Assembly: GCA_018105865.1 (NCBI GenBank)
Contig: CM030841.1
Location: 10,313,182-10,377,181, forward strand
DNA from: Metaphire vulgaris
Taxonomy: Eukaryota; Annelida; Clitellata; Crassiclitellata; Megascolecidae
Length of the DNA: 64,000 nt
Reading direction: 5' to 3'
Below are positions 55,064-64,000 of the stretch, one piece after another. Numbering within the stretch: the stretch's first letter is position 1; each line of letters starts with the position of its first letter. Made by a program: the position numbers and the translations under genes. Under the pieces are notes generated by a model. It was not told where the DNA came from and did no database searches. It saw nothing but the letters and a program-made list of their open reading frames with translations.

Positions 55064-55274
55064 CGACGGATTTTCGTAGAAGTTCAGATCGAGTTTCAGT
55101 CCGTCGTACGTCCACGATCCGAACTTCAGGTGACAACTCTGAATATCGAACGGAAAGTAGAGGATGTTGATGGGGCAGGTAGATTTAAAGATGGCGGCCG
55201 GAAGCCAGAGCACTGATCCGTCGTTGTCAACCACAGCCATCGCATCGCGGTGTTCCTTCAATCGCTCGTCTGCA
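55064..55274 (-). CDS. Nicotinic receptor subunit A, Cys-loop exon
   Basis: 211 bp, acceptor caattgatcag, donor TCG|GTAGGC, phase 2 in and 0 out. Encodes ADERLKEHRDAMAVVDNDGS, VLWLPAAIFKS, then the Cys-loop CPINILYFPFDIQSC (13 residues between cysteines, FPFD kept) and HLKFGSWTYDGLKLDLNFYE. The WTYDG tryptophan is the loop B ligand residue of acetylcholine receptors. Typical in length and content for this receptor family. Confidence 0.93.
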
Positions 55275-55344
55275 CTGATCAATTGAGAAGATACTGCCAC
55301 TGCAGACAAGCGTCAGCGCAACCACGATGGGGGGCAGTTCACGG

Positions 55345-55500
55345 GGGGGCCCTATTCGGGCGAGGGACCAGTCTTGAGAATTGTACAAAACTAACGAGAA
55401 ATTTTAATCGGGGGGATATTGGACTAAATGGGGTGTGCGCGCGTCTGACTTTGTGGCGCCCCTTTTCATGGACCCTGGCTACACCAATGCAGATAAATCA
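55345..55500. mobile_element. MITE-like repeat, copy 2 of pair
   Basis: Related to 31180-31372 in the gccctattcgggcgagggac segment and the ggcgcccctttt..ggaccctggctacacc end. Edges unclear. Confidence 0.45.
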
Positions 55501-55599
55501 TCACAGACAATGAATATGTGAATTTCAACATAGGAGAAATCCTACTAAACCACTAAAGCACCATTTATTATTATTATTATTATTTTTATTTTTATTATT

Positions 55600-55662
55600 T
55601 ACAACTACTACTACTGCTACTAGCACCACTTCTACTACTACTACTACTACTACTACTACTAT

Positions 55663-55696
<34 letters not shown>

Positions 55697-55726
55697 GAAC
55701 TACTACTACTACTACTACTACTACTA

Positions 55727-55785
<59 letters not shown>

Positions 55786-55786
55786 G
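55600..55786. repeat. (CTA)n microsatellite
   Basis: Interrupted CTA/ACT trinucleotide array in the nicotinic receptor A intron, after a short (ATT)n run. Confidence 0.93.
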
Positions 55787-56554
55787 AGTGAAACGTTTAT
55801 TTCAATCTAGTTAATGTAGTATTCAAGAAACTTCTTTAATTCTAATGACGTAAAAGACTGGTTGACAGTGGCAGTTGCTGAAAGCATATGGTAGGCTAAG
55901 GCTACTTACTGGCATTGACTAAAAGGGACATTGGATGATGCGCAGACCTTAGGCAGTCTGCAGATGGTTTAGTAAAACCATCGTAAATAAAATTAACCAT
56001 TTTACACGTTTACAGAATTGCTAGTGACAGAAATCGACTTTACAATTCGACAATTCGACAGTAAGTAAGTAAGATTGCGATTACGTTCTCCAGTTCTGAA
56101 CAACTACAGACTGCGTATTAAATATTGCAAATCTTTTTTCAATCAATCAATCATTCAAACAATCAATCAATCAATCTTTATTTCAAATTCAAACACAAAA
56201 TAAACACAAAAAAAATAAAAATTCACTGCATATCATTAAATCATATAGTAGTAGAAGTTCGCTGAATCTGTTAAGGCATAAATGAAGAAGTGTCGATAGT
56301 CAGACAGGTAAAAAAAAAGCCTTAGAAAGCATTTTTATCAGATATTTTCACAGTAAAAATAAATAAAAATTATAAAACAGAGAAAAAATCTAACCTAAAT
56401 AATCCAGTAACTAATCTGACATCAAGCTTTTGAATGGAGCTATAATATAGTAGCTACTGCTTGTGCCACTCGTCCTGCACAGCATTGTACGCTGTCCGAG
56501 TTTTAAAAGAAGAATAAAACCATTATTTCGGTCGATGCATTTAATGAGGCTTAC

Positions 56555-56664
56555 TAATTATAGAGCACGACATCTGGTTTCCAGATTTTGGCGACCGGAA
56601 CCCGGACTTGATCGATGTTTCCGTAATGCTCGGGATTCCAGCGAAGAACAACGTCGTTCCAGCC
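56555..56664 (-). CDS. Nicotinic receptor subunit A, loop A exon (110 bp)
   Basis: Exactly 110 bp between acceptor attgttgcag and donor TA|GTAAGC, phase 0 in and 2 out. This is the conserved length of this exon in many nicotinic receptor genes. Encodes [20 protein letters not shown] and [16 protein letters not shown]; the split codon with the next exon gives YNYADER. WNP and WKPDVVLYN are hallmark extracellular-domain motifs. The preceding 45-bp exon and the signal-peptide exon were not found upstream. Confidence 0.94.
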
Positions 56665-56774
56665 CTGCAACAATTATGACCAGAAAAGAAAACGCCTTAT
56701 TATATATAACCGGGAGACGCTGATCAACGTTGGACCTGCAGGCAGGAAGGAGTTTGGAAAGTCTTAGCCCCTAT

Positions 56775-57161
56775 CAGGAGCAGTGGCGGCTCCACCGGGA
56801 GGTCAGGGGGGCCCGTGCCCCCTATTGAGTGCCTGGCCCCCCAGTGCTCCCCCAGTTGGGACCCTATACTTAATGCTACATACATTAAACAACAATGGTT
56901 GGCCCCCATGATTAGAAGTTGCCACCCCAACGCCCCCCCACTTGCCAAATCTTAGAGCCGCCACTGATCAGGGGCGTAGCCTGGAATTTGAGTTGGGAGG
57001 GTATAAATATTTTGGGTGGGTATAAATCTTAACCTTAAACCAACATAAACCATATAAACCACATAATTATAATCACTTGTAAATCACATAAAAAACTTTA
57101 AGGTAGACTGATTTTGGGGGGTATATATATACCGATATACCCGCCCGTCCCTACGCCCCTG
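56775..57161 (+). mobile_element. MITE, GGCGTAGCCAGGAATTTGA family, copy 3, split by another MITE
   Basis: The right part runs from 56969 (caggggcgtagcctggaatt) to 57161 (gtccctacgcccctg). Its first bases also remain left of the inner element at 56775-56780. Target duplications gcccctat lie at 56767-56774 and 57162-57169, identical. Confidence 0.83.
56781..56966 (-). mobile_element. MITE, GGCGGCTCC-type, copy 3, inserted in another MITE
   Basis: 186 bp, ends cagtggcggctccaccg and cttagagccgccactg. Flanking 8-mers atcaggag and atcagggg (7 of 8) are the first bases of the host element's terminal repeat plus two bases of its own target duplication. Confidence 0.85.
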
Positions 57162-57169
57162 GCCCCTAT

Positions 57170-57901
57170 CTGATTACGGATGTTCGGAAATAATAATCTT
57201 TATTCGTGACAAGCACTTCATCAATTAGTACACAAACAAGGAATAGCACAAATCAACTGAACTAATAACTAAATAAAATAAACTAATAATAAACTAATAA
57301 ACTAAGCACACACTTTACACAGTACAGCCAGCCTCTGCTTTCAGACAAATTCTAGCAGTGCACTCAGCAAAGTACAGCGGCTTATTCGCATATTCATGCA
57401 TTGACAAAGGACGCTTGTCGCTTTTTTACAACAGCATGTATACTTTCCAAGCCCGTCAAAACTCTAATACAGTCAACATTACAGCGAATGTTTGGTGGTT
57501 CCAACGATCGCATATTTTGGTCTGGGCGTTGTCATATCCCAAGCTATTTGAAAAATCCAATATTTATGGGGCGCTAAGAGTGAAAATTCTGAAATATCTA
57601 GAAGAGAAACAAAGTATTTAGCTTCTTTAAAAAATTAACGATTTCTCATTACATCAATCAATCCGTCAATCAAATCCATTTTATTAAGTATTGTAGGGAA
57701 ATTTTTTTACAAAAAATGAAAAACAATCGAATTTGTACATTAAAATAATTATATGATTAATAAAATAAAAATGAGGTGCAAATGAAATAACCAAAGCAAA
57801 AACTAAGATATACTACATATTGGTAACAAATCATATTTCGATAACAGATCACAGTTTTATACCTTACACATTGGTAGCAAATAATTGCGATACTAAAAGA
57901 G
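57170..57901. other. Intronic or upstream DNA of nicotinic receptor A
   Basis: AT-rich with an AATC/AATA-rich stretch at about 57650-57730. I searched the minus strand here for the expected 45-bp exon (motif TTNVWLxQ) and did not find it. Confidence 0.4.
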
Positions 57902-58028
57902 AGAAGCAAATGGTAGAGTAGGTTGTGCGCTGGTGCGGTAGGCTGACGGAGCCAGGTTCAAGTCCCGTTAGTGCCCCTAATGGCTAAACAGGCAGTAACA
58001 CCTCTTAAGCCACTTTAAATCACGCTAT
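57902..58028 (+). mobile_element. tRNA-derived SINE, copy 4
   Basis: aaatggtagagtaggttgtg (A-box side), gccaggttcaagtcccg (B box), then gtgcccctaatggctaaacaggcagtaac and cactttaaatcacgctata. Confidence 0.8.
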
Positions 58029-58471
58029 AAAACAGTAGCAGTAGAGAGTTGGCGAGTTTTGGAACGCAATTGATTGAAATGAAAGCAACAGTACATCTGC
58101 TGCTTTTAGGAATTCTATTAAAACATAGCGACACTTTTTCTACAGTCAAACCTTGAAAAGATTTCGTCTTTAGCAAGAAGTAGTAATGTTCTCCATGAAA
58201 GAAACTCATTTGAATATAACGCATTTGATAAATAAATAATAAATAAATTGTTGGTTTATAATCAACATGGAATAAAGAAGTCTCTGAAAAAGCTTTGTTA
58301 GATCTCAAATATTATGACTTTTTGTAAGGTTTGTGACCTGTGAAAATGTCACTAAGATTTCCAGTAGCAATCCAAAATTAAAGATTTATAATATCTTTAG
58401 TCTATTTCTAACGATTTGATGCGCAATTTAAAATTTCAGTCAAGATAAATTTTTATAGATAAAAGCGTCCC

Positions 58472-59702
58472 ATATATGGGACTCTGAACTTTTTCTGACC
58501 ATCTTCAGTAGAATTGAGTTTATTGTATTGTTTCTATATTATTGTAATATTTTAGTAATTTAAGTTTTATTTTATTTTCCTGGTATGTAAGAGTATTCAA
58601 ACTCTTTCTTCAGCATAATTACTGTAGTTGATACCTACGCATGACAAGAAAATATGAATGAATATTTTGATCAACAAACCATCTTATTAAACACAAATGA
58701 AGTCCTAACAATATTAGAACTTGGTGATAGTGCAGAAAGCATGGTCCCACCATTGGAAAATGACAACAGTCATGAGGATAGCGGTGCTGAAGTTACTGTC
58801 GATGACCTTCCAGGCAATATGCTACAATTACATTCGCACAGACCAGGGCGCGATTTGTAGCGGGAAGTGGGAAATCTCCCCACAGCCCAACTGCACACTG
58901 CTACATCCCCAAATACATCCCCACTCATTTTCTAACTGCATCCCCAAGCTCGATATATTCCCCCACTGCTCCAGGTCACAAATTGCATTGAGGACCAGAA
59001 CCTAACGAAGAGGAGATGCAGAATTCTTCAAGTTTTAGCAATCCTAAATGATTGAATCAGTTTCGACAGTACATTACCATCAAGGAAAAAAAAAGATTAT
59101 ACCTAAATTAAATAGGCTTTGCCCTGCAAGCATTCAATGGTTCTGATCAAAGACCTCAGAGTGGCCGTAAATACCGGGAAAGAAACCAGTTCCTCTTGGG
59201 AACTTGATACAGGATCTAAATGTGAACGAACCAACATTATCTATCAAGTCCAACTGGACTTTTTGAATTTGTTTTGAAGAGACAGGTAGTGGACTAATTG
59301 TGACAACACTCTACGTTCAATTTCTCATGGACATTGGACATGGAAGAAAAGCAGACATATAATAACTGATTTCAATAGAATATATCTAATGAGCTCCACA
59401 GAGGGGGCCTGATGGCCCCTATTGAAGTGCCCCCTGTTGGGGCCCTATACTAAATATTACATTTAACAACAAATGGTTGGCCTCCATGCCACCCCAACGG
59501 CTCCCCCACTTGCGAAATCCTGGAGCCGGTGTTAATGACTGGATTTAATCATCTGTTGTTATTATTTTATATGTGAACACATTACATTCTATTTAAATTA
59601 TTAATATGACTCTTGTTGATTGCCTTTATTATGAGTTGCTAGGATAACTTACTGAAAAGTTCATGTACCCATTCGTGCATAGCGTCCCATATATGGGACG
59701 CA
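58472..59702 (+). mobile_element. Possible piggyBac-type relic with palindromic ends
   Basis: The motif gcgtcccatatatgggac occurs at about 58470 and 59683, bracketing 1.2 kb. Between them a short frame from 58654 reads DNSHEDSGAEVTVDDLPGNM, resembling the acidic N-terminus of piggyBac-type transposases. Further frames (RKYRERNQFLLG, and LFEFVLKRQ near 59255) could be remnants of the transposase core but contain stops. No TTAA duplication is certain. A decayed MITE fragment lies at 59390-59535. Confidence 0.4.
59390..59535. mobile_element. MITE fragment, GGCGGCTCC-type family, copy 4
   Basis: gggcctgatggcccctattg, ggggccctatactaaatatt, caacaaatggttggcctcca and cgaaatcctggagccgg match the family interior in order. 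The terminal repeats are degraded. Confidence 0.6.
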
Positions 59703-60803
59703 ACTTGAAATTCGTTTGGATCTTCCAGTTAATTTTTTCAAAAACAAAAAAGTCATTTGGTTAATAAATATAATCAACAAGTACAGTACCTCTGAATAGC
59801 CCAAAAACAATTACAGTACTAACGTTAGCGCAAATGCGAGGTAAAAACATTAACTCTATTCAGTGTTCATAATATCAAATTCACTTGCAACTGAGTGAAA
59901 GAACTCGTTAAACACTTTAGTGAGCTTTTAGCAATCCACGAGTTACGCCTGACAGTTACATTCGCACAAAAACTGCTTCTGACACGCTTCAAAATCTCTT
60001 TGCTATTCATTGAAGCTTTCGTATTTTTAGCAATTAAAATTATCATTGAAAGGCATTAAATATTTGCCCTTTCCTATGCGAACAAGTTACTATCAAAACA
60101 TGAATTGAGACAGGTTGCTAACAAACTCGCGCAGGTAAAAGCTACTGATGGCAAGCGACGATTTTAAGTTGGTGGGGAGGGTGGGTGGGGGCGTGGAGAA
60201 AACGACAGACATTGAATTCTGGATCTTCATTTTGGAATCTCCGCCAGCCGTGAATACCATGAGAAAATGATAAATTCCTTCCTAGGCAGGAAAGCTCGCA
60301 AATGTTGACGGGCAAATGTTGAGTTCAATTCTTGGAACTTTTTCAGTCAACGAACGCTCTTCTGAGATGATACTGTAGCCTACAAGAGCTTCGCGCCGAA
60401 GTTTCAAGTCTAATCTCAATTCGTAAACTCGTTTCTCAAGTGACAATCTAAATAGTAAAAGAGATAACGGAAGAAAACAAGGTGGCCAACGTACAAATAA
60501 ATTCCTCTGAGATTTTGCGTATTAATTTATTTCTCAGAAGAATTTAATACGAGAATTTTAGCCAGAATTGCTTATTTTCTAAACCGAATGCATTTCTATC
60601 CAATCGAATTTTGTCTGAAAATTGAAAAAAAATTGCAAATTTTCTTAGACGGCGATTCAAATCGAATCGCGATTTTATTTTTATCATCTCTGACTAAAAT
60701 CGCCAAAAATAAAACGAAAAACTATTGTCGATGAACTGCTATGCTGCGCGTATCTTACAAAGCCTCGCAAAACACAACTCTACCTTTCGCTACACACACA
60801 TTA
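59703..60803. other. Unassigned AT-rich DNA
   Basis: No gene recognised. The 5' exons of nicotinic receptor A would be expected in or near this interval but I could not identify them. Confidence 0.4.
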
Positions 60804-61272
60804 GGGGCCGTCCATAAAGTACGCAATACGCAACGCTCGAAGAGAGGGTCTAAGAAAGTGTGACAGTTTGTGACAGATGGAGGTGGGCAAATGATCACGT
60901 GTTACGTCACACCTAGTTCAGCATTTAAAAACCTGAAATATGCGGCGATATTTTACTTTCTCTTCTGATGGACGCATTCTAACAGAAGATGTCATTGGTG
61001 TATAGTAATTATTATTATGATAGGTACATAGAACTTTAAATCTCAAGTACATTCGTCATCATTTCCGCCTTTGCCGGAAGTTGAATGTCTTTAGTTTTCG
61101 CTGCTGAATATTGAACGAGAAACACGAATTTATTAGAAAACCTGCATGATTGAATTTATGGACGACGCCTTATGGGGTGGGGGTGTAGAGGGTCGAGATT
61201 TGTGACAGATTGTAACAAGTGGACGCAAGGGTAGAAACTGTTAAAATTGCGTGACGTACTTTATGGACGGCT
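60804..61272. mobile_element. MITE, GGGGCCGTCCATAAAGTACG termini
   Basis: Left ggggccgtccataaagtacg, right gcgtgacgtactttatggac, a ~21-bp inverted repeat, interior non-coding with gtttgtgacagatgg and tttgtgacagattg inverted to each other's context. It ends only about 48 bp from the stop codon of nicotinic receptor B, so it lies in that gene's 3' flank. Confidence 0.75.
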
Positions 61273-61319
61273 CTTTGTCTTTCTACGCGATGTCTAATCA
61301 CGCACACGCACACACAGAG

Positions 61320-61895
61320 CTACGTTTCACATCGTGCAGTAATTTCAGAGTTATTCTCGTTGCCGTCGCGCGGAAATATGGTACAGAGCGAGACAAAGAT
61401 CGTTCCGATGTACGTCAGGAAGAACAGTCGATCGAGAACCCGGGCCACCAGCCTCCATTCCTTGGCGTTCTTGGCGTTGTTGTCCTTGCTTTCCAGTCGG
61501 CCGAGGTAGTTCTTCAGCAGCTGACGGATCTCCTTGATGTCGCTCTCGAGCGCCGTCGGATGAGGTGCCCCGCCGCCGCCGCCGTTGGCCTCTGACCCAG
61601 CGGCCTGTGGCTGCTGCTCCGACGACGCAGCGCCGTACGAAGGCTGGGCGCGGTTGAAGGTGGCTTCGGCGGCGGCGGCGGCGGCGGCCGACCGGGAAGC
61701 CGATCGCCGGTCTTGCTGAGACGAATGCTGCTGCTGCTGGTGCTGCTTCGGGTGGAGGGTGGAGGACTCCTCGGCGGAGGCAGCGGCGACGGCGGCAGAG
61801 GCGGCCTTCCTCTCCTGCGATGCCTTCGACGCCGGCGACTCCTTGTCCAGAAATTCGCCCATGCAGAGGATCCTGGCCATGCCGTCGATTGCGAT
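61320..61895 (-). CDS. Nicotinic acetylcholine receptor subunit B, last exon
   Basis: 191 codons on the minus strand from acceptor cttctgcgtccag to the stop at 61320-61322, phase 0 in. It starts IAIDGMARILCMGEFL, the conserved beginning of the M3-M4 loop. A low-complexity loop follows (Q-, A- and G-rich runs), then SDIKEIRQLLKNYLGRLESK and the M4 segment AKEWRLVARVLDRLFFLTYI, GTIFVSLCTIF, ending with a short hydrophilic tail. It differs clearly from subunit A, so this is a second gene in head-to-tail order. Its remaining exons lie beyond the window or were not recognised in 61.9-64 kb. Confidence 0.9.
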   Translation of the reverse strand: MAIDGMARILCMGEFLDKESPASKASQERKAASAAVAAASAEESSTLHPKQHQQQQHSSQQDRRSASRSAAAAAAAEATFNRAQPSYGAASSEQQPQAAGSEANGGGGGAPHPTALESDIKEIRQLLKNYLGRLESKDNNAKNAKEWRLVARVLDRLFFLTYIGTIFVSLCTIFPRDGNENNSEITARCET

Positions 61896-61964
61896 CTGGA
61901 CGCAGAAGAAACGCGGTCACCGTATATATAGAGAATTCGAAGTCAGAACAAGGAATTTAAAGAA

Positions 61965-62132
61965 CAGGAGACAGACAGACAGACAGAGACAGAGACAGAT
62001 AGAGAAACAGACAGACAGAGACATAGGCAGACATAGACAGACAGAGACAGACAGACAGACAGACAGAGACATAAACAGACATAGTGAGAGAGAGACAGAC
62101 AGAGACAGACAAAGATAGAGACAGACAGAGTA
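61965..62132. repeat. (GACA)n simple repeat
   Basis: GACA/GA-rich run in the intron upstream of the subunit B last exon. Confidence 0.9.
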
Positions 62133-62504
62133 TCAAAGAATACAAAAGCAACTCTCAGCGCAGCAGCCAAAAGTCGTCATTAAAAAACCGAAAAGAATTA
62201 GAAATACAAATTTCGCTAAAGTTCCGTCGCAATGCCATTGAGAGAACAAACAGTGATTCCCACTGCGTCCTCTCATTCGAAGCGGAGCCATTTTAGAAAT
62301 CAATATGACTTCAACAAATTTTATCCAAAATTTGAAATTTTTTACCCTCATTAAATATCATCTATTCTATACATAAAATTTGCAAATTTCAACAAATCAG
62401 TCCTACAGTTTACGAGGTATTAGATTTTTAAAGAGTTGAACTGAACAACGCAAGTTTCCACAATGGGAAGATCGCGATTGCAAAGGCGCTATTGCGTCGT
62501 TTGC

Positions 62505-62899
62505 GATTTCAATTCTGTGCGCTGAGGTCTGCTCGCTGTACCTTCTCTCTGGCAATCTTATGCACACTTCGATGAGTTCCAGGAGCATTCTCTTGGCTAA
62601 GTAAGAACCAGCCGTGCAATGGCTTCAATGTTTTCGGCCGTACAGGTCGTCCGTTGTCTGCCAACGCCGTACCTCTTGTCTGCAAACCCTGTTTCGTCAT
62701 TCTGCCGCAGAAGTCGCTTGGGCGATCGAAGTGACCACTGTCTATCAGGAAATTCTGCTAAAAAGTTTCTTGTACTGTAATTCTTGGTTTGTCTCAAAGT
62801 TGTTGTTAAGATCCGATCCTCCGTGTGCTTCCATTCGTGCAAGAGGTGGCCACTTTGAGCACAAACTAATAGAAGTTTGCGCCTATGGACCTTGGTCAT
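62505..62899 (-). pseudogene. Tc1/mariner-like transposase N-terminal fragment
   Basis: Minus-strand frames read NFLAEFPDRQWSLRSPKRLL, then GVGRQRTTCTAENIEAIARL. After a frame change they continue SQENAPGTHRSVHKIARE. This order (FPdKgW..sv.rLL, GrpRt.RT.eNIe.v, SQEdaPgTHrS..qIARe) is the helix-turn-helix N-terminus of a Tc1/mariner-superfamily transposase. At least one frameshift and the lack of a catalytic DDE part make it a dead fragment. Confidence 0.68.
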
Positions 62900-64000
62900 T
62901 CAAAACACATCGCGCGTTTTACTATTGAGATTTTATCTCGAGGACTTACTAAAACGCGTTGCGAGGCGCTGTTTTGCTCTTGGTTATACTGAAGTTTTAG
63001 TGATTTAGTTTTAGTTTTAGTTAAAGTCTTGTTTCAACACAAAGGTCTTCGCCGTACTTTTACTGTATATTAACGATTTTACGGGTCGTTAAAAGCTTAC
63101 GCGCTGCCGAGAAGGACAAAGACCGAGAAACCCAGGTTTGTCCATGGAACATATGTTTCTGTCTCATTCCATTCAATAGCGATTAATGCTTGCCCCGTCC
63201 CATCCCATGAGATTCCCATTATAATATTAATATGGAATGTAGTTCAATTGAACTTATGAAATCATATTTATGAAAGTTTAGGTTTAGTGTCTACTAAATA
63301 GGACTACATGCATAAAAGGACATGCAAAACGACGGAATTTATTAGCTCTATTAACTTTAATGTCGCACCAAAATATCAATGCAAATATACGAAGAAGAAA
63401 GAAGGGTACAAAACTTTTAAACTGCAAAAAAGATTAGCTCTGGCGTATATCAAGTTGCTATGACATGGCTACTGTCCCATACTGTCCCATGAGTCCAGTG
63501 GAACGTACCAATGTGCACTGTCCAATCCCGTCCCATCTTATGGGTCAATTCCCATGGATTTCCATGCGAATACAATTTCCACGGACAACCCTGGAGCAAC
63601 CCGAGTTAATTGCCATTCGACTGCTGGCGATTGTTGCCACTAGACAGACCGAAGCAAGACAATCGCAAATGATCGAACCGTCAAGGAACGTTCAAAAGGC
63701 GGTCACCCCAGTGCAACGCCTAATTGACCGAAGGAAACGATATTACGCCCTCCCCGCCGATCTATCGGTCGAGTGATGGGAATGCAGACGACTGCTACGA
63801 AATTCCGTCGTAGGCACTTCAGGGACTGACCATTGGGTGGCGGGAGTGCAAGGGACTGAAGTGGAGGGTTGAGCAAAGGGGTCGACAAGGTCAGAGAAAT
63901 TTCAATTGCTCAGGGAGATTATGATAGACTTCCGATTCATTTCTATTTCTACCCAGTACGAATGGAATTACATCTTATAGCTATTAGCGGAAATCTGGTG
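62900..64000. other. Unassigned DNA
   Basis: AT-rich with repeated cccatactgtcccatg / gtcccatcccatgag motifs at 63190-63215 and 63470-63545. No exon of the second nicotinic receptor gene recognised. Confidence 0.4.

Noticed and set aside
57481..57525. Plus-strand TANVWWFQ, similar to the TTNVWLxQ motif of the missing 45-bp nicotinic exon
   Set aside because: It lies on the strand opposite to the receptor gene and is not followed by the expected splice donor or family sequence, so I treat it as chance.

Overview
The window is animal nuclear DNA. Coding sequence is split into short exons with GT/AG splice sites, introns are full of transposon relics, and di- and trinucleotide microsatellites are very dense. 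The recognisable genes (nicotinic acetylcholine receptor subunits, a PDZ-ZM muscle-type scaffold, a TIR-domain protein) together with a Gmr1-like LTR retrotransposon and tRNA- and 5S-derived SINEs fit a marine invertebrate. I cannot name the phylum. Most of the window is non-coding.

Layout. 1-2510: unassigned DNA with a LINE tail and a MITE. 2511-9513: one nearly complete LTR retrotransposon with almost identical LTRs. Its pol has integrase upstream of reverse transcriptase, while the enzymes themselves look Ty3/gypsy. 9514-13400: simple repeats, a 5S rRNA-derived sequence and MITEs. 13551-14030 (minus): last exon of a TIR-domain gene, with a MITE inserted exactly at its stop codon. 14-24 kb: microsatellites, two adjacent tandem arrays of about 156-162 bp period, and several MITEs. 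24.5-25.3 kb (minus): a 5'-truncated non-LTR retrotransposon. 25-38 kb: SINEs, MITEs, minisatellites and a possible first exon at 33.1-33.3 kb.

38738-46002 (plus): a five-exon gene whose splice phases all agree, giving a 288-residue protein with an N-terminal PDZ domain and a C-terminal ZM motif but no LIM domain. This is the layout of short ALP/Enigma/ZASP (PDLIM/LDB3) isoforms that bind alpha-actinin at the Z-disc.

50134-56664 (minus): six exons of a nicotinic receptor alpha-type subunit with the Cys-loop, the vicinal cysteine pair, and M1 to M4. Its M1-M2 linker reads P-A-K where cation channels have G-E-K, so I predict an anion-selective acetylcholine-gated channel. 61320-61895 (minus): last exon of a second nicotinic receptor subunit, so the locus is a tandem cluster. 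Upstream exons of both genes are missing from what I could find.

The other main theme is DNA-transposon derivatives. At least seven short families have CAGTG/CAGGG-type ends and exact or near-exact 8-bp target duplications (hAT-like). Several share an internal GATGACCTTTTTTTGCTTGTC-like motif. A separate group has GGG..TCCAT..ACG termini. One nested insertion can be resolved base by base. All calls come from reading the sequence; no database search was run.
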